A stretch of 64,000 nt of DNA from CAVYXA01 sp963846775. Lineage in GTDB: Bacteria; Verrucomicrobiota; Verrucomicrobiia; Chthoniobacterales; UBA10450. Of this stretch, positions 10,053 to 18,190 are shown one piece after another. Under the pieces are notes generated by a model that had not been told where the DNA came from, ran no database searches, and saw only the letters and a list, made by a program, of their open reading frames with translations. Where the stretch lies: positions 310,001 through 374,000 of the forward strand of contig CAWJXB010000006.1 of the NCBI GenBank assembly GCA_963846775.1, read 5' to 3'. A program made the position numbers and the translations under genes. Within the stretch, counting starts at the first letter, position 1. Every line of letters starts with the position of its first letter.

Positions 10053-10401
10053 GGCGTGAGTTACTCCCGCGGGGCGGACTGATTAACGCTGCCTGCGACC
10101 AAGTCGAGTCAGCCACCGGTCCGGGTGCGGGGTTATGAGGTTAATGGACGGTAAGACCTTCATGCCCACAACATCAATTCGTTTTAACACTTTTCGGCAC
10201 CCGTTGCTTCACCTCTTTTTCTGGCCGCTGGTTTTGCTTAAACTGCGTTGGCTGGGCGCTCATTCACAACTTTTTTCTTCGGCATCCTCTGCGATGCTAA
10301 CAGCATGATGCTTTTCAAGAACCTTATCCCACGCCAACACAATCTAGCCAAGAGGCCGCGCGATTAAGTAGACAGAGCCGTTAATCTAATCGAACGAAAT
10401 C
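10053..10401. promoter_or_regulatory. divergent intergenic region between PKS and asparagine-synthase gene
   Basis: These 349 bases separate two divergently transcribed genes and must hold both promoters. The AT content is higher than in the flanking genes. A short inverted repeat (GCATC...GATGC, followed by GCATGATGC) lies near 10282-10311. I could not pick a convincing -35/-10 pair, and neither gene has a strong Shine-Dalgarno sequence. No small gene is supported here. Confidence 0.45.
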
Positions 10402-12402
10402 ATGTGCGGCATCGCAGGAATAATCGACTTGTCCGGCCAGCGACCGGCGCCGGAAGGTGCGGTGCGGCGAATGGCGCGCGCCCTCACTCACCGCGGTCCG
10501 GACGAGGAGGGTTTTCTCGAACAACCAGGGATCTCACTCGCTTCCCGGCGGCTGAGTATTGTCGATCTGGCCGATGGCCAGCAGCCGATGACAAACGAAG
10601 ACCGCAGTGTTTTCGTGGTCTTCAATGGCGAATTATTCGACTATGTCGAGCGGCGCGAGGAACTCGTTAGGCAAGGCCACCACTTCCGGACCCATTGCGA
10701 TACCGAAATCATTCCGCACCTTTGGGAGGATCTTCACGAAGAGATGTGGGAGCGACTGCGCGGCCAGTTTGCCATCGCCTTGTGGGACGAGCGGCAGCGA
10801 CAACTCCATCTCGGACGTGATCGGTTCGGCATCGCACCGCTTTTTTGGAGCCGCCAGGGCGACTGGCTGCTCTTCGCCTCCGAGATAAAAGGCCTCCTCG
10901 CTTCAGGAATGGTTTCACCGCGACCCGATCGTAAGGGGCTCGATCACGTGTTCACCTTCTCCGCGATGCCGGGACCGAGGACTTGTTTCGAAGGAGTTCA
11001 ACTTCTGCCGCCCGGGCATTGTCTGCGCATTACGCCTGGAAGTTCGGGCACGAGTCCGGTCATTGCTGAACGTGCCTATTGGGAAATGGATTTCCCGGCG
11101 CAGGGTGAAGAGGAGTGGGGAAACAATCCCCGTGCACTGGTGGATGAATTCGAGCAGCTCCTTTTGCAGGCCGTGGAAGAACGGCTGCGCGCGGATGTGC
11201 CAGTAGGCTCCTACCTCTCTGGGGGTGTGGATTCGAGCATGATCCTCGCCCTGGCCTGCCGTCTCAAAGGCCCGACGATCAATACTTATACCGTGCGGGT
11301 GAATGAGCCGGAGTTTGATGAACTGAGTGCGGCGAGTCTTTCGGCGCGGCACATCGGAGCGAAGCCACCCATCGTTCAGGAATACGGCGATCGCGAAGCG
11401 CTTGAGAGTTATCCCCATCTGATTGAAGCGGCCGAAGCTCCGGTGATCGATACCTCCTGCGGCGCCCTGCTCAAACTTGCCGAGCGCGTTCATGCCAATG
11501 GCCAGAAAGTCGTCCTGACTGGCGAAGGCGCCGACGAGTGGCTCGTCGGTTATCCGTGGTACAAAGCGGCCAAGCTCTTGGGATTTCTCGACGCGGTGCC
11601 GGGACTAAAACTGAGTGAGTTGGCGCGGCGCTGTTATCTCCGCTTGAATAAGGTGCCGCATTTTCCGCCGGAATGGCGCGAGAGAGTGGAAACTTCCGTC
11701 GGCGGCCCAAACGCTTGGATCGATTCCTACGGGTTACTCGCGATTTCGAAGTTACGCTTCTATTCCGAGGAGATGCGCGAAGTGATGAATGACAGCCACC
11801 CGTGGGGCGAATTAGGATTTCCGCTCGAAAAAGCGAAGAGCTGGGCGCCGCTGAATCGCGGTATCTGGATCGCGGCCCGGGTCCTGTTAGCTGGCCATCT
11901 CCTGCAGGCGAAAGGTGACCGCGTGGCCATGCATTCGTCGGTCGAAGTTCGTTATCCGTTCCTGGATGAGGAGGTTTTTGATTTCACCGCGAAACTGCAC
12001 CCGCGCTGGAAGCTGCGCGGATTCCGCGATAAGTACCTGCTACGTTTGCTCGCGGAGCGCTGGATTCCGAAGCCGATTGCTCGACGTGGCAAAGTCATCT
12101 TTCGCGCGCCTCTCGACAGTTTTCATATGGACCCGGAACCACCGTTCGTCGCGCAGCTTCTCAGCGAGGATTCGCTGCGCCGAACCGGTTACTTTGATCT
12201 CCAGGAGGTCGCACGTTGGCGTAAAAGTTTTCGTGAACTACGGGCCGGATCATTGCCCCGGCTCTCCGTGGAAATGGGGCTCGCCGCCGTCGTCGCCACT
12301 CAGCTCTGGCATCATCAATTCCTGGGCGGTGGTCTGGCCGACATGTCGGTGTGGTCCGGCTCCGCCAGACCTGCGCCTAACGACGTCGCGCTTTCGGTTT
12401 AG
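10402..12402 (+). CDS. asnB: asparagine synthase (glutamine-hydrolysing) family amidotransferase
   Basis: The 666-residue protein has a class II glutamine amidotransferase domain with the N-terminal nucleophile Cys2 (MCGIAGI, exposed after Met removal). It also has a C-terminal ATP-pyrophosphatase synthetase domain with the SGGVDSS loop near residue 272 and the TGEGADEW segment near 375. It would amidate an acidic substrate, classically aspartate to asparagine, using glutamine nitrogen. The length is nearer to the AsnB relatives found in polysaccharide and natural-product clusters than to the shorter housekeeping enzyme. It is divergent from the PKS with only a shared 349-base promoter region, so a tailoring role in that pathway is possible but inferred. 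The stop codon TAG lies 30 bases from the convergent TPR gene. Confidence 0.88.
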   Translation: MCGIAGIIDLSGQRPAPEGAVRRMARALTHRGPDEEGFLEQPGISLASRRLSIVDLADGQQPMTNEDRSVFVVFNGELFDYVERREELVRQGHHFRTHCDTEIIPHLWEDLHEEMWERLRGQFAIALWDERQRQLHLGRDRFGIAPLFWSRQGDWLLFASEIKGLLASGMVSPRPDRKGLDHVFTFSAMPGPRTCFEGVQLLPPGHCLRITPGSSGTSPVIAERAYWEMDFPAQGEEEWGNNPRALVDEFEQLLLQAVEERLRADVPVGSYLSGGVDSSMILALACRLKGPTINTYTVRVNEPEFDELSAASLSARHIGAKPPIVQEYGDREALESYPHLIEAAEAPVIDTSCGALLKLAERVHANGQKVVLTGEGADEWLVGYPWYKAAKLLGFLDAVPGLKLSELARRCYLRLNKVPHFPPEWRERVETSVGGPNAWIDSYGLLAISKLRFYSEEMREVMNDSHPWGELGFPLEKAKSWAPLNRGIWIAARVLLAGHLLQAKGDRVAMHSSVEVRYPFLDEEVFDFTAKLHPRWKLRGFRDKYLLRLLAERWIPKPIARRGKVIFRAPLDSFHMDPEPPFVAQLLSEDSLRRTGYFDLQEVARWRKSFRELRAGSLPRLSVEMGLAAVVATQLWHHQFLGGGLADMSVWSGSARPAPNDVALSV

Positions 12403-12431
12403 GCGGAAACGATCGATCGATTCTCGTATGA

Positions 12432-13247
12432 TCACAGCTTTTCCAGCAGCTGCCGTCCGACCTCTCTCATCTCCGGGTCATCTTTTTCTTTGTCAGGCAT
12501 CGCCAGCCCTTGTTGAATGTACTTGCGCGCCTCCTCTTTACGTCCCATCTGGACGTAGATGTGCCCCAGCTCGATATAATGGATGAGTCGGTTGGGATTA
12601 ATTTCGATCGCTTTTAACAGACATTTCTCAGCCGCTTCGTTAGTCGTTACCGGCAAGCCGCCATAAAGCGCTTTGGCCAGAGCCCGTTTCACCACGTTGA
12701 CATCGGCAAGCGTACGGTTCCATCGCCCAAGAATATGCCACGCGTTGTCGTTGGTCGGATCAAGCTCGAGGGCGCGATCCACCGCCGCCTTGATCCGGGG
12801 CGCAGCATTCACCTGATCTTTGCTGCCCATGAATGGGAGCATTTTCCCATAGCTGATCGCGGGCGAGAGTTGGGCCTCGGCATTGTTCGGAGCGAGGGTC
12901 GCGGCGCGATTGGCGTACTCAAGCGAGATTGCTCCGAGTCGAAGCTTTTCCTTTTTCGATGGCGCGTCGGCCAGCAAATGCCGGTACTGCCGCGCGATGC
13001 GGACGAGAAGGTCCACGTTGTCCGGTTGGAGCTTGTTCGCAGGGATATAGTATTCGAGTGCTTCTTTGGCTTGGAGCCGTTTATCGAATTCGTCGCCTTT
13101 CGCGATCAATGTCGCAGCGTCTTCTCCGCCGCCCATGTGGTGAAAGGCAGCGGCATTGCGCTTGGGCTCCTGTGCCCGCGTCGCCAAGCCAGAGAGGCAA
13201 AGCACCGCACACAACCCGTAAACGCGGAGGCGATGATTCGGATTCAT
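12432..13247 (-). CDS. exported TPR protein, RMD-like
   Basis: The 271-residue protein has a signal peptide (about 1-25, hydrophobic core YGLCAVLCLSGLA and a cleavage-like ATRAQE). It is followed by alpha-helical repeats of TPR type between residues 45 and 265 (for example YYIPANKLQPDN, ALELDPTNDNAWHILG and IEINPNRLIHYIELGHIYVQMGR, each matching the TPR pattern). The organisation resembles the regulator-of-microtubule-dynamics-like TPR family found in many bacteria, where no tubulin role is implied. It probably acts in the periplasm as a scaffold; no partner is identifiable. It stands alone, convergent with the asparagine-synthase gene. Confidence 0.75.
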   Translation of the reverse strand: MNPNHRLRVYGLCAVLCLSGLATRAQEPKRNAAAFHHMGGGEDAATLIAKGDEFDKRLQAKEALEYYIPANKLQPDNVDLLVRIARQYRHLLADAPSKKEKLRLGAISLEYANRAATLAPNNAEAQLSPAISYGKMLPFMGSKDQVNAAPRIKAAVDRALELDPTNDNAWHILGRWNRTLADVNVVKRALAKALYGGLPVTTNEAAEKCLLKAIEINPNRLIHYIELGHIYVQMGRKEEARKYIQQGLAMPDKEKDDPEMREVGRQLLEKL

Positions 13248-13341
13248 ATCTACAGATAGCGTGGCTGGGCCAACGATCTACTCTTTGCGATTCGGCACTC
13301 GCGGCGAAACTGGTGCAGCTTCGGCCACGGATCTTCTGACG

Positions 13342-14064
13342 TCATTGCAAATCGCCGTTTTGGACATTGGACACGCCAAAACGACTCAAATATTTTGCGA
13401 ATCTACAAATGTGGTTGTCTGGGGCACGGATAAACCACTTTGCGATCACGGGAAGATTAGGACGAATAATGAAATGGCTTCCCCGAAAAATGCGTCCACG
13501 CATTTCGATCCGATCCAGGCCGGCATGGAAAACATTCACTGCCACGACTCGTGGTTTTGGGGTGAAACCGATCGCCTTGAGCTCGATCGTTTCGCCCTTC
13601 CGCAACCGGTCGTGTAAATTCGATAGGGCGATGGTGAACCCGAACCCGGCGAACGTGCGCCCTGGTTCGATGTCGATCTTGGCCGAAACATCTTTTCCGT
13701 TGATGTGGGTCGTGGCTGTTCCGTCAACGAAATCCAGGTTAAATTCGCGCTCGGTCTTTCCCTCTTTCGATTCCCGCCACGACCATTTTTCCTGCAACAT
13801 CTCCGGCTGTTGCCGAAAGACCGATTTTTCTTCCCACACTTTGCCATCGGGAAACCGATAAGTGATCGTGACGTGAAGTCGGCCGTCTTCGACCCATTGC
13901 CGGAATTCTCCATTCGCGAGTTTCTCTCCAGTGATATCGTAGAGACCGGGATAACCGTGGGTTTCTCTCTCTAAATCGTTAGGCTCAACCGCCCGTGACA
14001 CGCGGATCGCCGCCACCAGCATCCAGGCCATGATGCTGCCGGCGAAGAATCGTGTGCTCGTCAT
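13342..14064 (-). CDS. hypothetical exported protein
   Basis: I do not recognise this 240-residue protein. It starts with a positively charged and then hydrophobic segment (MTSTRFFAGSIMAWMLVAAI) that can serve as a signal peptide. The mature part is rich in beta-strand-like alternation (RLHVTITYRFPDGKVWEEKSV), lacks further membrane segments and has only one cysteine near the C-terminus. A lipocalin-like or other beta fold would fit but cannot be shown. One copy of the window's TGTCGATCTT word (13671) lies inside it, encoding KIDI on the gene strand. It is divergent from the Dop/PafA gene, with 125 bases between the starts. Confidence 0.6.
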   Translation of the reverse strand: MTSTRFFAGSIMAWMLVAAIRVSRAVEPNDLERETHGYPGLYDITGEKLANGEFRQWVEDGRLHVTITYRFPDGKVWEEKSVFRQQPEMLQEKWSWRESKEGKTEREFNLDFVDGTATTHINGKDVSAKIDIEPGRTFAGFGFTIALSNLHDRLRKGETIELKAIGFTPKPRVVAVNVFHAGLDRIEMRGRIFRGSHFIIRPNLPVIAKWFIRAPDNHICRFAKYLSRFGVSNVQNGDLQ

Positions 14065-14189
14065 GCAATATCGTATGCGATCTGCTCTCTTCCAACCAAC
14101 TCGGCAAAGGTAACACCAGCGTTACCGCGCTGATGCCACAAAAACCTAACACTGGCGAATGCACCATTGTGTGCGTTAGTTAGTCCGCT

Positions 14190-15614
14190 ATGGATCGAAT
14201 AGTCGGGATCGAGACCGAATACGGCTGCTTGCTCAGCGATGACGAGCCGCACGGCAATTCGGATCTTTGGCCGGCCAAGGTCAAGAATCATCTCTTCCGC
14301 AAGGCTGCGGCGGGCACGATCGATTTGCACTATCGCGATTACGAGGAGCCGCCTGGGAATGGTGGTTTTCTGCTCAATGGCGGCCGGCTTTACCTCGACA
14401 TGGGCCACATCGAATACGCCTCGCCGGAATGCCTGCATCTGCACGACCTGGTGACATACGATCTCGCGGGCGATGAGCTGCTGCAATCGTCGCTCACGGC
14501 ACTCGAAGCGGATGGGCGTGTCGCGTTCATCAAGAACAATGTCGATCATCAGACCGGCGCAACGTTTGGTTGCCACGAGAATTATTTGATGAAACGCGAG
14601 GCGCAATTCACACCGCCGATTCTCGGCACCCTCCTGGCGTTTTTGGCAACGCGACAGATTTTTACCGGCGCGGGCCGGGTCGGTCAGGCGAATCCACTGG
14701 CGTTCGATTTCGAGCCGCCACAGCAGGAGACGCCGGTGAACTTCCAGCTGAGCCAGCGGGCCGATCACATCGTCAACGACATCTACCAGTGGGTGCAATT
14801 TAATCGCGCCATCATCAACGCACGCGACGAACCGCTGGCCGATTATCGGAAATATCGGCGGCTGCATTTGCTCATCGGCGATTCCAACATGAGCCCATTC
14901 GCGACTGCGTTGAAGATTGGCACCACGGCTTGCGTGCTGGCGCTGCTCGAAGAGGGCCGGCTCCCGCGCAACCTCGTCCTGAGCGACGCCGTCCAAAGCA
15001 CACGCGACATTTCGCGCGATCCGACCCTGCGCGGGGTTGTCGATCTTGAAAACGGCAAAACGATCGGGGCGCTCGATGTGCAATGGCAGTTCCACGAGCT
15101 GGCGCAGCGGCACCTGCGAGGGACTAGCGCCGAGACTGATTGGTTGCTGGAAAGCTGGAGCTTTGTTCTGGAAGCGCTCGAACAAAATCCGCAGTCGCTC
15201 ATCGGCGGCATTGATTGGATCACGAAAAAATGGTTGCTCGAAACTCTGATCGCAGCCGAAGGCCTGCAATGGAACGATCCCTGGCTGCAAAGTGTCGATC
15301 TTGAATATCACAACATAGATTCCGCTCGCGGTCTCTTCTTTAGCGTCACGCCCGGCAAACGAATCGCCGAATGGAACAACAGCGTGCGTCGCTCGGAAGC
15401 GATGCGCGTTCCACCGTCAAACACACGCGCTGCTGGACGTGCCCGCGCCGTGGCCGCATTTCAGGAACGCGATCTGTCTTACGTGATCAACTGGGATTCG
15501 ATCACCTGCGATAACCGCGATTTCCTTGTCATGGGCGATCCGTTCAACACTTACATTGAGGATGTCGAGAGATTCCTCAACACCGAGCGGCCCGCGTCGC
15601 CTGAAATCTCGTAA
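14190..15614 (+). CDS. Pup ligase/deamidase family protein (Dop/PafA-like)
   Basis: The 474-residue protein belongs to the carboxylate-amine ligase-like family that includes PafA (ligates Pup to lysines) and Dop (deamidates Pup and removes it). Family signatures are the N-terminal GIETEYG (residues 6-12, metal-binding glutamates), GGRLYLDMGHIEYASPEC near 65-83 and GCHENYLMKR near 128-137. The features are mixed: the residues around GGRLYLD are PafA-like, while the ETEYG start is Dop-like, so I do not choose between them. In Gram-negative phyla including Verrucomicrobiota the modifier is the Pup-like UBact. No UBact-like small gene and no proteasome subunit gene is visible in this window, so the partner genes must lie elsewhere. 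A terminator-like hairpin follows the stop. Confidence 0.85.
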   Translation: MDRIVGIETEYGCLLSDDEPHGNSDLWPAKVKNHLFRKAAAGTIDLHYRDYEEPPGNGGFLLNGGRLYLDMGHIEYASPECLHLHDLVTYDLAGDELLQSSLTALEADGRVAFIKNNVDHQTGATFGCHENYLMKREAQFTPPILGTLLAFLATRQIFTGAGRVGQANPLAFDFEPPQQETPVNFQLSQRADHIVNDIYQWVQFNRAIINARDEPLADYRKYRRLHLLIGDSNMSPFATALKIGTTACVLALLEEGRLPRNLVLSDAVQSTRDISRDPTLRGVVDLENGKTIGALDVQWQFHELAQRHLRGTSAETDWLLESWSFVLEALEQNPQSLIGGIDWITKKWLLETLIAAEGLQWNDPWLQSVDLEYHNIDSARGLFFSVTPGKRIAEWNNSVRRSEAMRVPPSNTRAAGRARAVAAFQERDLSYVINWDSITCDNRDFLVMGDPFNTYIEDVERFLNTERPASPEIS

Positions 15615-15630
15615 GATTCAGCCCTGTAAC

Positions 15631-15660
15631 GGCCCCGAATGCGTTCGGGGTCGCCATTTT
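15631..15660 (+). terminator. Rho-independent terminator, repeated element copy 1
   Basis: The stem GGCCCCGAA / TTCGGGG with a four-base loop is followed by TCGCC and a T-rich run (ATTTTT). It sits 17 bases after the Dop/PafA stop. The same GGCCCCGAA...TTCGGGGTCGCC arrangement recurs after pdhA at 29202-29226. Confidence 0.7.
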
Positions 15661-16725
15661 TCATCCAAGCAGGCCGATGCGGGATTTAATCCGGGCAACC
15701 GCCCATTGAGCGTGCTCGACAATGAGCGGTTCCTGATCGCTCAAGGCTTGATCGAGCGCGGGTAGATCCTCAGCCGTCCCAACGTTTCCCAAGGCGACGC
15801 AGACGTTCCGAAGAAAGCCGCGTCGCTTGATTCGTTTAATCGGAGAATTGCGAAACATCTCGCGGAACTCATTGTCGTTGAGCCGTAAATATTCACGCAA
15901 TAGTATCCCAGCTGTCGATCTTCGCGCCGCGAACGCGCTTTCCCGCGAGACTTGGGCGAACCGGTTCCATGGGCATGCCTCCAGACAATCATCGCAACCA
16001 AAAATGCGATTCCCGATCAGCGGCCGTAACTCCAACGGAATCGATCCTTTCAGTTCGATCGTGAGATACGAAATGCAACGGCGCGCATCGAGCCGATGCG
16101 GCGCCGTAATCGCGCCGGTCGGGCAGGCCGTCATGCAGAGGTCGCAACTCCCGCAGCGGTCGGGCTGCGGAGCATCGGGGGGCATTTCGAGCGTGGTCAA
16201 AATTTCGCCGAGGAAAAACCATGTCCCCAGTCGCGGATCTATCAGCATGGTGCTCTTGCCATGCCAGCCGGTCCCAGCCTGCGCGGCATGATCGCGCTCC
16301 AAGATCGGCCCGGTATCAACATAACACTTCTGTTCGCCGCCAAATTGCCGCAAAAATTTGTCGATCTGATCGAGCTTGGCCGCGATTACCTGGTGATAAT
16401 CATCTCCCCAAGCGTAGCGCGCGATCCTTCCATTCGCTTTTTTTGTAGCGGCGGTCTGTGACCACCGCACTTCCTCACCTTGAAAATAATTCAGCGCCAC
16501 CACAACGATCGATTTCGCTCCCGGCAGTACTTTCTGCGGATCGCACCGTTTCTCTTCTCCCCGCCGCATGTAATCCATTTCGCCATGTGCTCCATCGCGG
16601 AGCCATTGTTGAAATTGGTCGGCGTGTCCCGGCGACTCGCACGCCGCGACGCGACACGAATCGAACCCACTCTCGCATGCAAACGATACCAGTTGGGCCT
16701 TTATCTCTGTGGCGTTTTCAATCAT
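15661..16725 (-). CDS. queG: epoxyqueuosine reductase QueG
   Basis: The 354-residue enzyme carries out the last step of queuosine synthesis in tRNA, reducing epoxyqueuosine to queuosine with a cobalamin and two [4Fe-4S] clusters. Both cluster motifs are present: CGSCDLCMTACPTG near residues 192-205 and CDDCLEACPW near 248-257. The signature GRIARYAWGDDYH lies near 98-110, and a HEAT-like C-terminal segment follows (about 300-350). Its start overlaps the aroK stop as ATGA. The short linker before GRIARYAW (RWSQTAATKK) is encoded by a copy of an intergenic repeat also present at 54144, an unusual in-frame insertion. Confidence 0.95.
   Translation of the reverse strand: MIENATEIKAQLVSFACESGFDSCRVAACESPGHADQFQQWLRDGAHGEMDYMRRGEEKRCDPQKVLPGAKSIVVVALNYFQGEEVRWSQTAATKKANGRIARYAWGDDYHQVIAAKLDQIDKFLRQFGGEQKCYVDTGPILERDHAAQAGTGWHGKSTMLIDPRLGTWFFLGEILTTLEMPPDAPQPDRCGSCDLCMTACPTGAITAPHRLDARRCISYLTIELKGSIPLELRPLIGNRIFGCDDCLEACPWNRFAQVSRESAFAARRSTAGILLREYLRLNDNEFREMFRNSPIKRIKRRGFLRNVCVALGNVGTAEDLPALDQALSDQEPLIVEHAQWAVARIKSRIGLLG
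16444..16468 (+). repeat. dispersed palindromic repeat inside queG
   Basis: TGTAGCGGCGGTCTGTGACC and the next five bases match 23 of 25 positions of the intergenic repeat that starts at 54144. Here it is translated in frame within queG as the linker RWSQTAATKK. Confidence 0.6.
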
Positions 16726-17249
16726 CCGTTTTCGCCGGAGACGTTTTGCAAAATTCTCTTGGCAACTTCCTCTTCCGTCAGCCCCGCACCATCGATCCGG
16801 ATATCTGCAATTTTCGCATAAAGCGCCCGGCGTGCCTCCAGTAATCGAGAAAACGTCTCTCTCGGATCCTTCGTTTCCAGCAGCGGCCGATTCCGTTTTC
16901 GCGTCGCCCGCTCGAACAGCGTCTCTTCGCCCGCATCAAGCCACACCACGATTCCGAGCCGCCTCAGAAGATCGACATTCTCCTCGCGCAAGACAATCCC
17001 GCCGCCCGTTACGATGACCGACTGTCGATCCGGCGATAATGCGCGCAACACCTCCGTTTCCGTTTCGCGAAATTTTTCCTCGCCGAATTTCGCGAAAATC
17101 TCCGGGACCGAGATTCCGAACCTGGCTGTGACGATCTCATCTGTATCGACCAGCGGCAGCCCAGTAAGTCGTTCCAGGCACTGGCCAACGGACGTTTTGC
17201 CTGCGCCCATCATGCCGATGAGGACGATCGACTTAGCCAGAGAGTTCAC
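16722..17249 (-). CDS. aroK: shikimate kinase
   Basis: This enzyme phosphorylates shikimate with ATP in the aromatic amino acid pathway. The P-loop GMMGAGKTS is near residue 12, the shikimate-binding DTDE near 34, GGG(I) near 80 and an RNRPLL lid segment near 118. I chose GTG at 17249 (VNSLAKSIVLIG), which gives the usual size of about 175 residues. An upstream ATG at 17360 would add 37 residues read out of an intergenic repeat and is unlikely. The stop overlaps the queG start, so the pair forms a small operon. Confidence 0.92.
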   Translation of the reverse strand: MNSLAKSIVLIGMMGAGKTSVGQCLERLTGLPLVDTDEIVTARFGISVPEIFAKFGEEKFRETETEVLRALSPDRQSVIVTGGGIVLREENVDLLRRLGIVVWLDAGEETLFERATRKRNRPLLETKDPRETFSRLLEARRALYAKIADIRIDGAGLTEEEVAKRILQNVSGENG

Positions 17250-17289
17250 AACGAGACGTTCCAAATTCCAAGCTCCAACATTAATCACT

Positions 17290-17490
17290 AATCCCGAACA
17301 TCGAAAATTGTCATTCTGATCTCGCAGTCGCGGGTGCTTGGCGGGCACTTCGCTCAACATGGCAACGGAGGAGGCACTCTGTCATGTTGAGCGAAGCGAA
17401 ACATCTCCAATGATTGGCTTGGGAGGCCGTTTCAGAGAAATAGTGTGAGATTCTTCTCCCGCGACTGCGGGATCAGAATGACAGAAGCGT
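17290..17490. repeat. intergenic repeats of the TTGAGCGAAGCGAA type
   Basis: This gap between divergent aroK and purE is filled with dispersed palindromic sequence. It contains GTCATTCTG at 17309, an inverted CTTCGCTCAACATG, then GTCATGTTGAGCGAAGCGAA (near 17381), and near 17450-17480 AGATTCTTC...CAGAATGACAG, which pairs back with the first element. Related units occur at 35258-35345, 40647-40790 and, inside a gene, 59272-59295. Confidence 0.65.
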
Positions 17491-17554
17491 TCCATCGGCG
17501 CAGCGGCTAATTAAAAAAACTTTACAAGCAAACCGGTTGTGAGGAATTGACCTT

Positions 17555-18052
17555 ATGCCTGAGCCAAAATCTTCATCTCTCGTCGCCGTTATTATGGGCA
17601 GCAAATCCGACTGGGACACGATGCGTCGGGCCGTCGAGACGCTCGATGAGCTCGGCATCGCTAACGAAGCGCGCGTGCTCTCCGCGCATCGGACGCCGGA
17701 TGCGACGGCCGACTTTGCGCGCAACGCCTCGATGCGCGGCCTACGCGTGATCATCGCCGGCGCCGGTGGCGCGGCGCATCTGGCCGGAGTCATCGCTGCC
17801 CACACGTGGTTGCCTGTGCTCGGTGTGCCGATCCAATCGAAGTTGCAAGGGCTCGATTCATTGCTTTCCACGGCGCAGATGCCGGGCGGTATTCCCGTTG
17901 GCACATTGGCGATTGGCGAAGCGGGCGCAAAAAACGCCGCGCTTCTGGCCGCGGCGATTCTCGCGCTTTCCGACGAAAAGATTCGCAAAAACCTGGAACA
18001 GTTTCGCGCCAGGCAAAGCGAGTCGGTTCTTGCGGCGAAATTGCCATTGTAA
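17555..18052 (+). CDS. purE: N5-carboxyaminoimidazole ribonucleotide mutase PurE
   Basis: The 165-residue PurE converts N5-CAIR to CAIR in purine synthesis. The class I signature is clear: GSKSDWDTM near residues 15-23, SAHRTPD near 43-49, and the catalytic-loop region AGAGGAAHLAGV near 68-80. The length is normal. It stands alone, without purK in the window. It is followed at 15 bases by a 62-base inverted-repeat element. Confidence 0.96.
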   Translation: MPEPKSSSLVAVIMGSKSDWDTMRRAVETLDELGIANEARVLSAHRTPDATADFARNASMRGLRVIIAGAGGAAHLAGVIAAHTWLPVLGVPIQSKLQGLDSLLSTAQMPGGIPVGTLAIGEAGAKNAALLAAAILALSDEKIRKNLEQFRARQSESVLAAKLPL

Positions 18053-18066
18053 GCCCGCGAATTTTA

Positions 18067-18128
18067 TTTGGAGTGCGCGGACATGTATCCGCGCTTTTCA
18101 AAGCGCCGGCATGTCGCCGCACTCCAAA
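18067..18128 (+). repeat. inverted-repeat element with TTTGGAGTGCG termini, copy 1
   Basis: This 62-base element is bounded by perfect 11-base inverted ends, TTTGGAGTGCG and CGCACTCCAAA, with a GACATGT-containing interior. A second copy with identical ends lies at 31640-31708. Both sit directly behind a plus-strand stop codon, here purE. Confidence 0.75.
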
Positions 18129-18190
18129 ACCCACTTGTCTGCACGGACCCATTGGCCTTTCGAGAGAAACGTCCTAAAATTTCACACAAG

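Noticed and set aside
14065..14189. A UBact/Pup-like small gene beside Dop/PafA
   Set aside because: No short frame with a Pup-like C-terminal end is present in the 125-base gap or after the stop.
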